Assembly (NCBI GenBank): GCA_018651445.1
Contig: JABIDZ010000130.1
Coordinates: forward strand, 1-19,661
Reading direction: 5' to 3'
Source: Candidatus Iainarchaeum sp.
GTDB lineage: Archaea > Iainarchaeota > Iainarchaeia > Iainarchaeales > JAAZKV01
DNA length: 19,661 nucleotides
How positions within the stretch are numbered: position 1 is the first letter of the stretch; each line of letters starts with the position of its first letter. The notes below the pieces were generated by a model. That model saw nothing but the letters and a program-made list of their open reading frames with translations, was not told the DNA's origin and searched no databases. The position numbers and the translations under genes are program-made. Shown piece by piece: positions 1 through 6,011 of the stretch.

Positions 1-479
1 AAAACAAAGTTGTTTGCACTACCAAGCATTCCGTTGTAATATTCGGCACCAACTTTGTATTTTTTTAATAATTGTAAACTCTTTTTTTCTCCAAGAACCG
101 AACAAGTTGCATCTGTTTTGTAACCGTATGGGTGTGCAAAGCTTGCAACTAAATTATTGTCATTCACGATTTGCAAGGCTTCTTCAATCGGAACATTGTG
201 AACTTGTAATCTTGGAATATCATAAATAGAAATGTCTTCTCCTAAAATAATTACGTGTCCGGCACTAGTCTTTGCTTCCATCCCGGGAATGAGTATTATA
301 TTATCTGGTTTTAATGCGAGTACTTTTTCATATGCGTTACGAGAATCGTGTTCGGTGTGTTCAGTAATCGCGATAACACTTAGTTTTCTTTTTTTTACTC
401 CGCCCCACCAATCGCGAGCATCAATGTTTTTTTCGTTTAAGTGTGTATGTAAATCTGCTAAGTAATGTTGGTGTTTCAT
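1..479 (-). CDS. PHP-domain phosphoesterase, 3' end outside the window
   Basis: The frame is open from an ATG at 479 to the left edge, giving about 159 residues with the C-terminus missing. It opens with a PHP metal-binding motif (DLHTH, residues 9-13), followed by ITEHTEHD, IPGMEAKTSAGH and later SFAHPYG. These His, Asp and Glu clusters are the hallmarks of PHP (polymerase and histidinol phosphatase) metal-dependent phosphoesterases. Members hydrolyse phosphate esters or nucleotides; the substrate cannot be read here. A TATA-like element at 499-507 (minus strand) lies about 24 nt upstream of the ATG, so the mRNA is probably leaderless. Divergent from the 761 operon. Family fairly sure; function open. 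Confidence 0.8.
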   Translation of the reverse strand, partial: MKHQHYLADLHTHLNEKNIDARDWWGGVKKRKLSVIAITEHTEHDSRNAYEKVLALKPDNIILIPGMEAKTSAGHVIILGEDISIYDIPRLQVHNVPIEEALQIVNDNNLVASFAHPYGYKTDATCSVLGEKKSLQLLKKYKVGAEYYNGMLGSANNFV

Positions 480-498
480 AATAAGTTAATGACTAAAC

Positions 499-507
499 TT
501 ATTTAAA
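499..507 (-). promoter_or_regulatory. TATA box for the PHP gene
   Basis: Minus-strand TTTAAATAA centred about 24 nt upstream of the ATG at 479, the spacing of a leaderless archaeal promoter. Confidence 0.5.
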
Positions 508-521
508 AAACTCACGTTTTC

Positions 522-608
522 TAGGACACGCTCCTTGCGCCGAGCGGGAGCGCAGAATTTGGCTATCTAAAGATAGCCAGAAAGCAATAATGAACTCAAA
601 CTGTCCTA
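522..608. ncRNA. GC-rich three-way-junction-like structure, possible small RNA
   Basis: A perfect 7-bp outer pairing (TAGGACA 522-528 with TGTCCTA 602-608) encloses two further stems. These are CGCTCC 529-534 with GGAGCG 547-552, and TGGCTATC 560-567 with GATAGCCA 572-579 around a TAAA loop. The segment is markedly richer in G+C than the flanking A/T sequence, as expected for a structured RNA in an AT-rich genome. On the minus strand the outer stem is followed by a T6 run near 505-511. The strand is undecided, there is no match to tRNA (no T arm), and I recognise no known RNA. It could also be a DNA inverted repeat. Confidence 0.35.
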
Positions 609-657
609 CAAATTGTGTGTTTTATTCATTGGTCATCTGATTGGATTTTGTGCTGAA

Positions 658-703
658 TTTGGGCTGCCAAAGGCGCCCAAAGCGCTGCCCGATTTTCCGG
701 GCA
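658..703. repeat. Two adjacent GC-rich inverted repeats
   Basis: TTTGGGC (658-664) pairs with GCCCAAA (675-681), and TGCCCG (686-691) pairs with CGGGCA (698-703). They sit just upstream of the TATA box at 727-734. Together with 522-608 they fill the 480-760 divergent gap. They may belong to one minus-strand RNA reading towards the PHP gene, since the TATA sequence here is nearly palindromic. No function recognised. Confidence 0.3.
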
Positions 704-726
704 CTGCATAGCCAGATATCATAAAC

Positions 727-734
727 TTTATATA
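727..734 (+). promoter_or_regulatory. TATA box for the winged-helix/V4R operon
   Basis: TTTATATA centred about 30 nt upstream of the ATG at 761, predicting a start of transcription within a few bases of the start codon. Confidence 0.55.
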
Positions 735-760
735 CAAGCTATCACTTGTTTTAGAGCATT

Positions 761-1120
761 ATGGAAGACAATCATCCTGACATGCCAGATTTAACTGGTT
801 TATCTGACTTTGAAAGAGAATTATTTGAATTCGTTCTTGAGAAGTGGCCTACGTCTGCTCTGGAAGTAGCAGAGTATTTCAATGAAGATATCTCTGACAG
901 AGAAAAAAAGAAGAGAATGAGTACTAAATATGCCTATTATTTGAAAAAACTAGTAGAAAAACGCCTAATTATATCAAAAAAAGCAGGTAATTCATTGATT
1001 GTGTGGCCAGTGATTGTAGAAAAGTACCGCGTAGTACATGAAATCCTAAAAGGAGAGAAATTTGATTACGCCTCTGATTTCATAAAATTATCTTCAAAGA
1101 AGGTGATTCGCGATGCTTAA
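761..1120 (+). CDS. Small winged-helix DNA-binding protein
   Basis: 119 residues. An acidic N-terminus is followed by a helix-rich segment (about 17-75) with the pattern of a winged helix-turn-helix: LEVAEYFNED as a first helix-turn, then KYAYYLKKLVEKRLI as a recognition-helix region running into a wing with the IISKKAGNSLIVW strand pair. No effector domain follows in the same chain. Its last 8 bp overlap the start of the V4R gene, so the two are almost certainly co-transcribed. The likely arrangement is a two-protein regulator, with this protein reading DNA and V4R sensing a ligand. The partnership is inferred from the overlap. Leaderless start. Confidence 0.65.
   Translation: MEDNHPDMPDLTGLSDFERELFEFVLEKWPTSALEVAEYFNEDISDREKKKRMSTKYAYYLKKLVEKRLIISKKAGNSLIVWPVIVEKYRVVHEILKGEKFDYASDFIKLSSKKVIRDA
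1102..1108 (+). promoter_or_regulatory. Ribosome binding site for the first V4R gene
   Basis: GGTGATT lies 4-5 nt before the ATG at 1113 and matches the complement of the archaeal 16S rRNA 3' end. It supports this ATG although the gene overlaps the previous one. Confidence 0.7.
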
Positions 1121-1673
1121 TCAGTTCTTTGACAAATACATTTTCACTAACACTCTAAAATACAAGAACAACAATTTTTTCCTAGTAAATATCCCTTTTC
1201 TAATAATCCCGGTTGACATTCTAGTTGATTTAGTAAAAGACAAAGATGTTATCGAACACAAAAAGCTTTATGAAAAAGTTAGATTGAGTGTGAAAGACTC
1301 ACTTGTTCCGCGATTCGAAGCAATGGGTCTTGAAAAAGGAAAACAATTAGAATTAATAAAAACTTTTTTTGTTGCATCTGGTTGGGGCGCATTACAATTA
1401 GTAGATCTTGATGAACAAACAAAAAGAGCAATTGCAGTTTTAGAACATTCTCCTTTTGCAATCGAATTAAATGGCAAAGCAAATTTCCAAGTTGACTTTT
1501 TTATGAGAGGGATCTTAGCCGGATTGTTTTCAGCAGTTTTCAAAGAAGAAATCGCCTGTGTTGAAACAGAGTGTGCCGCAATGAATAGTGAGCGATGCAA
1601 ATTAATCTTAAAACCAAAAACAGAATTTGATTTTACAAAGAAAATAGTTCAAGACCAATTAAATACAGACTAA
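1113..1673 (+). CDS. V4R-domain ligand sensor (first copy)
   Basis: 186 residues, single domain. The C-terminal half shows the V4R (4-vinyl reductase) fold signature: SGWGALQLVDLD, then EHSPFAIEL, then FMRGILAGLFSAVF, and VETECAAMNSERCKLIL near the end with the paired cysteines typical of the family. V4R domains bind small, often hydrophobic molecules and are found fused or adjacent to regulators. Here the partner is the overlapping winged-helix gene. A paralogue at 9898 pairs with a KaiC-like ATPase instead, and both end in a similar EFD...QxLN tail. The gene abuts the convergent 1674 gene with no spacer. Ligand unknown. Confidence 0.8.
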   Translation: MLNQFFDKYIFTNTLKYKNNNFFLVNIPFLIIPVDILVDLVKDKDVIEHKKLYEKVRLSVKDSLVPRFEAMGLEKGKQLELIKTFFVASGWGALQLVDLDEQTKRAIAVLEHSPFAIELNGKANFQVDFFMRGILAGLFSAVFKEEIACVETECAAMNSERCKLILKPKTEFDFTKKIVQDQLNTD

Positions 1674-2090
1674 TTATTCTAGTTTGTTGAGTGCACGAGT
1701 CAATTGTTCTTCTGCGTCTTCAACAGTTGTATAATGAATCTTTGTAATGTTCGGATTTCCATTTACCATTGCAGACATAGATGCGTCTGCATTAACATAA
1801 TACAATGCAATAATCGGTGTGTTGTGTGCTTGGGCATAACCGATTTCAAATCCAACGCCTAAACTTGGTAAGGTAACATCTGCTACAACAACATCTGCGT
1901 CATCAAGCCATGCAATATCTCGCTCGTAAATAAAATCAAGTGCTTTTGTTTCTCCACTCTTAGAGATTGCTGGGCTCGCAACATGTTCACTCATGATTTC
2001 GTGTTCTTTTTTTAAAAAACTAATAAATTGCCGATAGTTTTCTACCAACAATCTACCTCCACGAATACTTCCTGCAAAATATATTTTCAT
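1674..2090 (-). CDS. DNPH1/nucleoside 2-deoxyribosyltransferase-family N-hydrolase
   Basis: 138 residues, the full length for a DNPH1 (Rcl)-type protein. It starts with YFAGSIRGGR (nucleotide-binding strand and loop, residues 4-13), has RDIAWLDDADVVVADVT in the middle, and PSLGVGFEIGYA (75-86) with the probable catalytic Glu82. DNPH1 enzymes cleave the N-glycosidic bond of 2'-deoxynucleoside 5'-monophosphates, releasing the base and deoxyribose 5-phosphate. The start ATG overlaps the serS stop codon (ATGA) and is preceded by GGTGA, so it is translated from the serS mRNA. Exact substrate unproven; deoxyribosyl transfer is the alternative. Confidence 0.8.
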   Translation of the reverse strand: MKIYFAGSIRGGRLLVENYRQFISFLKKEHEIMSEHVASPAISKSGETKALDFIYERDIAWLDDADVVVADVTLPSLGVGFEIGYAQAHNTPIIALYYVNADASMSAMVNGNPNITKIHYTTVEDAEEQLTRALNKLE

Positions 2091-3373
2091 TTGTTCACCG
2101 TAATTTCTTTTTTTCCATTCATGTATTTTTGCAATGCTTTTGGAATTACAATAGTTCCTTTGTCGGTTTGATAGTTTTCTATTATGACTCTCAAAGTTCG
2201 TGTTGTTGGAACCATTGTGTTGTTTAAGGTGTGAACAAATTCTTTTGTCCCATCTTTTTTACGGTATTTGATATTCAATCTATTTGCTTGGTACGAAGTA
2301 CAATTACTGCATGAACCAAGTTCGATATATTTACCTTCTCTTGGAGACCAACCTTCTAAATCGTATTTTTTTGCAGCTACAATGCCGATATCGCCTGTAC
2401 AAACATTAACGATTCGATAAGGGATTTCTAATGCATCCATTAATTCTTGTTGGTTTTTTGATAATTGTTCGTGTATCTTCCAAGAGTCTTGTGGTTTGCA
2501 AATAACAACTTGTTCGATTTTATTGAATTGGTGTACGCGAAACAAACCTCTTTCATCAATGCCGTGTTTTCCAATTTCTCTTCTAAAACAAGGACTCATT
2601 CCTGCAAGTTTAATTGGTTCAGTTAGTTCGTCTTCATCAATAATTTCGTCCATGTACATTGATACTAAAGGATGTTCACTTGTAGCAACTAAATACAAAT
2701 CGTCGCCCTCGATTTTGTACATTACTGTTTCAAAGTCGCCAAGATCAGTTACGCCTTCGTATGCACGCCGATTCATCATTAATGGTGGTTGAACTGGCAC
2801 AAAATCTTTTGCAATTAACAAGTCGAGTGCTAGTCTTTGCAAAGCAAGATCAAGCATTGCTAAGTCACCTTTTAGATAAAAGAATCCTGCTCCAGAAATT
2901 TTTACTGCTCGTTCAAATTCTGCAACACCTAACTTAACTGCTAGTTGTGCGTGGTGTTCGAGTTTTTTATTTTCTTTTGCTTTTCCAACTTTCTTAACTT
3001 CCTCGTTATCTTCATCACTTGCGCCGTAAGGGACACTTTCATGTAACACGTTTGGAATTCGCAAAGCAATTGCGCGCAATTCTTCTTCTAGCTTTTTTAC
3101 TTTTGGCTCGTCTTCCTTGATTTTTGCAGGAATTGCTTTTGCTTCTTTCATTAATTTTGTAGCGTCGTCACCTTGGCCTTTAGCCATTTTTATTTTTGTA
3201 GTGATTTCGTTTCGCTGTTTCTTTAAATCTTCAAGCTCAGTTTTTAAGTTACGCCAGTCTTCGTCTTTTTTCTTCCAATCGGCTAGGCGGGAGATTACGG
3301 ATGCATCTTTCCTCATTTCTAAATTCTTTTTCACTTCGTTATAGTTTTCTCTTACATATTTTGCATCCAACAT
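2087..3373 (-). CDS. serS: Seryl-tRNA synthetase (class II)
   Basis: 428 residues, normal length. Charges tRNA-Ser with serine in the cytoplasm. Residues 30-110 form the charged antiparallel coiled-coil arm that grips the long variable arm of tRNA-Ser. The catalytic domain follows with TSEHPL (231-236), motif 2 (PCFRREIGKHGIDERGLFR, about 261-279) and motif 3 around HTLNNTMVPTTRTL with IIENYQ (381-402). The usual HTLNGSGLA stretch of motif 3 reads HTLNNTMVP, a mild divergence. A strong GGAGG (3381-3385) sits 7 nt before the ATG. This is unlike most first genes here, which lack a binding site. The mini-ORFs at 3352-3387 and 3544-3627 and several hairpins lie upstream. Overlaps the DNPH1-like gene. 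Confidence 0.95.
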   Translation of the reverse strand: MLDAKYVRENYNEVKKNLEMRKDASVISRLADWKKKDEDWRNLKTELEDLKKQRNEITTKIKMAKGQGDDATKLMKEAKAIPAKIKEDEPKVKKLEEELRAIALRIPNVLHESVPYGASDEDNEEVKKVGKAKENKKLEHHAQLAVKLGVAEFERAVKISGAGFFYLKGDLAMLDLALQRLALDLLIAKDFVPVQPPLMMNRRAYEGVTDLGDFETVMYKIEGDDLYLVATSEHPLVSMYMDEIIDEDELTEPIKLAGMSPCFRREIGKHGIDERGLFRVHQFNKIEQVVICKPQDSWKIHEQLSKNQQELMDALEIPYRIVNVCTGDIGIVAAKKYDLEGWSPREGKYIELGSCSNCTSYQANRLNIKYRKKDGTKEFVHTLNNTMVPTTRTLRVIIENYQTDKGTIVIPKALQKYMNGKKEITVNK

Positions 3374-3387
3374 TTTAATTCCTCCAT
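3352..3387 (-). CDS. Possible leaderless uORF overlapping the serS start (11 codons)
   Basis: The minus-strand ATG at 3387 lies about 26 nt from the centre of the strong TATA box at 3408-3417, the spacing at which other genes here begin. It encodes MEELKCWMQNM and stops inside serS in another frame. The serS GGAGG site lies directly after this ATG. If transcription starts here, ribosomes binding the 5' AUG and ribosomes binding GGAGG would compete. The peptide has no serine, so it is not a cognate-amino-acid leader. Expression is inference from spacing only. Confidence 0.3.
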   Translation of the reverse strand: MEELKCWMQNM

Positions 3388-3407
3388 ATAATTATCAATT
3401 AACAAAT

Positions 3408-3417
3408 ATTTTTAAAT
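3408..3417 (-). promoter_or_regulatory. TATA box upstream of serS
   Basis: Minus-strand ATTTAAAAAT. Predicts transcription starting near 3387, so the mRNA would begin with AUGGAGG just ahead of serS. Confidence 0.5.
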
Positions 3418-3421
3418 CCCA

Positions 3422-3525
3422 CAACCGCCCAGCCGGTTGACGTCTGGGTGTCATCTCATTGTCGAAGCTTTTGCTTCTACGATGCATCGTGAATTTTTAA
3501 TTCACAATGTCGCTGTTGCTCGACA
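3422..3525 (-). ncRNA. Chain of hairpins upstream of the serS promoter
   Basis: Four stems occur in about 100 nt: CAACCG/CGGTTG (3422-3427 with 3434-3439), GAAGC/GCTTC (3464-3468 with 3473-3477, TTTT loop on the plus strand), an 11-pair stem 3485-3495 with 3499-3509, and TGTCG/CGACA (3508-3512 with 3521-3525, partly exclusive with the previous one). The 11-pair stem has one imperfect position that is a G-U pair in minus-strand RNA but a C-A mismatch on the plus strand, which favours a minus-strand transcript. It may be the mRNA leader between the 3544-3627 mini-ORF and serS, or a small RNA. The rest of the 3374-3761 gap is AT-rich with nothing else recognised. Confidence 0.35.
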
Positions 3526-3543
3526 ACACGGTTATTGATATAA

Positions 3544-3627
3544 TTAGCTCGATAGCGATGACTCTACTACGTCTTCGTCGAAAAGACCATTTAATTCTAT
3601 TATTAATTCAATTCCTAGTTTAGTCAT
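3544..3627 (-). CDS. Possible 27-residue leader peptide ending Ser-Ser-Leu-Ser-Ser, upstream of serS
   Basis: Minus-strand ATG at 3627 to TAA at 3544-3546. The last five codons are TCA TCG CTA TCG AGC (SSLSS), so four serine codons sit next to the stop, upstream of the seryl-tRNA synthetase gene. A TATA-like TTTTTAATAA (about 3658-3667) would start transcription 5-10 nt before the ATG. A chain of hairpins follows. The placement resembles an amino-acid leader peptide, but the ORF is short, the ATG is not exactly at the predicted +1, and serS has its own closer TATA box. Could be chance. Confidence 0.25.
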   Translation of the reverse strand: MTKLGIELIIELNGLFDEDVVESSLSS

Positions 3628-3761
3628 CTTACCACTATACTATTTCCTTCGCGAAAATTATTAAAAACTCTTGCTTTTTAGATGGTACAATTTGTACACA
3701 TTGCTAAGCTTGTTATATGGTTTATTTCAAAAACTAACTAGTTTGTCGTTAATTATTGAAT

Positions 3762-4499
3762 TTACTTTCCGCGGGTTCCAGTTCGGTTAATTTGTGGTCG
3801 AAGAGTTGTGTCATTTTTTTTAATTATTGCCGGGTTATATGGTGTGTTTGGTCGATTTGGTTTTGCAGGAAGCGCACGGGGTATTTCTAAATCTTTTATT
3901 TGTTTAATAGCAGATCTAACTCCGTCAACCGAAAAATCAACTTTTATTGGAGTAACTTTAAGTTGCCAAAAGACATCTGATAAGTTTACGGGGTATTCAG
4001 TATAACTACCTTTATTTACTGCGTGTTGTTTTGAAATGCGCCCCCAACACCTTTTTAGGTATGCATCGATTACACTTGTTTGAAAAAAATAAACTGTGTT
4101 TTTCCCATCAAATGCCATCATCCACTTTGCATTATTTATTAATTCTCCGCGCTTTTGTCCGCGTATATTTTTTAATCGGGTTTGTATCGTTTCGGGTCCA
4201 AGTCCTCCAAAACAATATTTGAAATCAATTTTTACTGTCCGTCTAGTATTTTGTCGTTGAAACCTAAAAGTATAATCCGTTCCGCGTTTATGTTCGCTTT
4301 GTTGTGTTAGTCCTGCAGCTTCACAAATCTTTGCAACAACGGGTCTAAGTTTTTTTTGTTTTAATACGTGGGCTGGAAGTCTTGGATGCTTTGGTTTTGG
4401 AGGAGCTTTTCCGCGTCTTTCAAAAGGAATTTTTTGTTTTCTTCGGTCATATCCGTTCTTTTCTCTTTGGGTTACGCGGTTTCCTAATGGGTTTGGCAT
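3762..4499 (-). CDS. Unknown protein co-transcribed with trpS, nuclease-like motif possible
   Basis: 245 residues, very basic. The N-terminal 50 residues (RREKK/RRGK/PKPKHP patterns) look disordered and nucleic-acid binding. The middle contains GTDYTF (73-78) and, after a short hairpin-like gap, VKIDFKY (89-95), followed by alternating strands and helices to about 150. The D75 ... D92-x-K94 arrangement resembles the active site of PD-(D/E)XK nucleases, but I see no further conserved residue that would confirm it. The C-terminus is again Pro/Asn/Arg-rich and probably unstructured. It starts 5 nt after the trpS stop and is therefore translated from the trpS mRNA. I do not recognise the family. 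Confidence 0.7.
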   Translation of the reverse strand: MPNPLGNRVTQREKNGYDRRKQKIPFERRGKAPPKPKHPRLPAHVLKQKKLRPVVAKICEAAGLTQQSEHKRGTDYTFRFQRQNTRRTVKIDFKYCFGGLGPETIQTRLKNIRGQKRGELINNAKWMMAFDGKNTVYFFQTSVIDAYLKRCWGRISKQHAVNKGSYTEYPVNLSDVFWQLKVTPIKVDFSVDGVRSAIKQIKDLEIPRALPAKPNRPNTPYNPAIIKKNDTTLRPQINRTGTRGK

Positions 4500-4504
4500 T
4501 TATA

Positions 4505-5677
4505 TCACTTCAAGAACTTGATTTTTCCAATTGTTTTTCGCGCTTTAACAAATTTCTTGTCAAAATCATCGTAGAATTTGTTAGCGTAAGTGATCAAGTA
4601 TTTTTGTTTGCATTCTCCGCAAAGATTTTTTCCACTCAAACAATCTTGATACATTTCTGCTAATGGTTTATCGTCTTTGATAAAATGATTTTTACAATAC
4701 TCAAATGCAACACATTTTTCAGGGTTACCACCTTTCTTTTTTTGTTCGTCTGCAGTTACTCGTCCGCCCGTCAAAGCTTTTTTCAAATTTTTCTCCATTG
4801 CAGTCCGGTCTTTCTCAGGAATTTCTAGTTTTCCAACACTCTCGTTTTTACTCATTTTAAACGAGCCGTCAAGAGCTGAAGTATATTTGTTGTAACTAGC
4901 ACTAGGCAAAAAGAAACCGTATTCGCTTCGTAGTCGTCTAGCAACATCGCGGCTCATACGGATATGTGGTGCTTGGTCTATTCCAACAGGAATAACCCCG
5001 GGCATTGGTTCGCCGAGCTGTGGTTGTAAGATATCTCCCAGCTGTGTGAACGCAGCCATTACTTTTGATGGATGCACTGAACCATAAATAGCTCGAAACT
5101 CATTCTCAGTTATTTTTTGTGAACAAACACTTGCTAGGTTACTAACAACTTTGTTTTCGCTTTGAAAATAAAACTTTGTTTTTTTAGGATCAAGTCCTAA
5201 TGCGATGTAAGCAGGAATATGGAATTCGAGTGCACGTCTTTTTCCTTCTTCTATTGGAACGCCGCGAGTTGCTTGGCTTTCAACATCTGCAATTAGCACA
5301 AATGTTTCGGCACCTTGTTCTTGAAAATAACGTACATTGTCTACAACTGCTGCAGTTCCTAAATGAATTTTTTCTGCTGAAGGCATGATTCCGGTTAAAC
5401 AATAAAATCGTTTCTTCTTCCTAATAGCTTCCGCTATCACATTCAAATCTTGTCCACCAAAAATAATTCCTCGTTTCATTTGTAAACTAGGATTTGGCAT
5501 TGCGTCAACATCAAATTTTTGCATTCCAAAATTCTTGATTAGTCTTGAGTAATCTTGAACCAAAGCTTTTCCCCAAGGATCGACATCGACGGTTTGCGCC
5601 GTCGGTACGCGCACTGTCTTCGTCTTTCTCGACAGTGAATTTTGTTTTTCTTTTTTCTTAACCATTTTCTCACTCAT
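4505..5677 (-). CDS. trpS: Tryptophanyl-tRNA synthetase (class I)
   Basis: 390 residues, archaeal/eukaryal size. Activates tryptophan and charges tRNA-Trp. The class I signature is HLGT (105-108, HIGH equivalent), preceded by LTGIMPSAEKI. GIDQAPHIRMSRDVA (232-246) is the characteristic TrpRS substrate-pocket segment, and FKMSKNE (273-279) is the KMSKS loop. The C-terminal part carries C322, C328, C346, C353 and C356, enough for a zinc site. The first 35 residues are lysine-rich. The ATG at 5677 has AAGGAG 8 nt upstream. It is followed by the unknown 3762-4499 gene 5 nt later. Upstream lie a possible overlapping uORF and a terminator-like hairpin. Confidence 0.95.
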   Translation of the reverse strand: MSEKMVKKKEKQNSLSRKTKTVRVPTAQTVDVDPWGKALVQDYSRLIKNFGMQKFDVDAMPNPSLQMKRGIIFGGQDLNVIAEAIRKKKRFYCLTGIMPSAEKIHLGTAAVVDNVRYFQEQGAETFVLIADVESQATRGVPIEEGKRRALEFHIPAYIALGLDPKKTKFYFQSENKVVSNLASVCSQKITENEFRAIYGSVHPSKVMAAFTQLGDILQPQLGEPMPGVIPVGIDQAPHIRMSRDVARRLRSEYGFFLPSASYNKYTSALDGSFKMSKNESVGKLEIPEKDRTAMEKNLKKALTGGRVTADEQKKKGGNPEKCVAFEYCKNHFIKDDKPLAEMYQDCLSGKNLCGECKQKYLITYANKFYDDFDKKFVKARKTIGKIKFLK

Positions 5678-5711
5678 ATAAACAACTCCTTTTAGTTTTT
5701 AATGATTTCAT
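5670..5711 (-). CDS. Possible leaderless uORF overlapping the trpS start (13 codons)
   Basis: Minus-strand ATG at 5711, about 25 nt from the centre of CTTTTAATTC (5731-5740). It encodes MKSLKTKRSCLYE and ends at a TGA 5 nt inside trpS in another frame. The trpS AAGGAG site lies within it. The peptide has no Trp codon. A second TATA-like TTAAAAAC at about 5697-5704 could instead make trpS itself leaderless, so this is only a candidate. Confidence 0.25.
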   Translation of the reverse strand: MKSLKTKRSCLYE

Positions 5712-5755
5712 TTCGCTGCAGAAGGTAAGTGAATTAAAAGATAATGAATTTTGGT

Positions 5756-5847
5756 AAAAAACAAGATTCTGCGGGTTTTTCCGCAGAGGTGAGTCTGCCC
5801 GGAGTCTAAGCCTGGTGAGCTTAATATAAGAATTATAGACTCCAGAC
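5756..5847 (-). terminator. Bulged stem plus terminator-like hairpin and U6, upstream of trpS
   Basis: On the minus strand a bulged stem (5837-5847 with 5793-5796 and 5801-5807) encloses a 4-bp hairpin (5808-5811 with 5819-5822). Then comes a perfect 7-bp stem TCTGCGG/CCGCAGA (5768-5774 with 5781-5787) and, six nt later, a T6 tract (complement of 5756-5761). The order structured domain, GC hairpin, U-tract resembles a riboswitch or attenuator, or a small RNA with its own terminator. No minus-strand gene lies upstream that would need a terminator. A TATA-like TTATTAAT near 5880-5888 could start such an RNA. The rest of the 5678-6011 gap is AT-rich promoter sequence. Confidence 0.4.
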
Positions 5848-5982
5848 ATCAAAATTCATATAACTAATGGTGCTTGTATCATTAATAAGAAATGGGCAGT
5901 TTTAGATGTAACTCTATTCACAGTATAGAAAATATGGATGTATCAAAATTACATCTATTAAAATTAGTTTATTTTGAGAAGA

Positions 5983-5990
5983 TTTATATT
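5983..5990 (+). promoter_or_regulatory. TATA box fixing the start of the 6012 gene
   Basis: TTTATATT centred about 26 nt before the ATG at 6012. This places transcription at that ATG and excludes the upstream in-frame ATG at 5892. Confidence 0.55.
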
Positions 5991-6011
5991 GTTCTAGAAC
6001 GGTATTGTGTT

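Noticed and set aside
3590..3660. tRNA-like string TAGTATAGTGGTAAG on the minus strand
   Set aside because: It resembles a tRNA D arm, but no T arm, acceptor pairing or anticodon stem follows.
5793..5847. 7-bp acceptor-like stem with a D-arm-like hairpin
   Set aside because: Only 43 nt between the ends, with no T arm or anticodon arm, so it is not a tRNA or an obvious split tRNA half.
5670..5849. 60-codon minus-strand frame running through the hairpins upstream of trpS
   Set aside because: It consists largely of the GC hairpin and AT-rich leader, has no domain-like pattern and no Trp codons, and its start is not at a predicted +1. The shorter 5670-5711 ORF is kept only as a candidate.
5892..6011. 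In-frame N-terminal extension of the 6012 gene
   Set aside because: The TATA box at 5983-5990 lies inside it, 26 nt from the ATG at 6012, and the extension is AT-rich and unlike the basic protein that follows.
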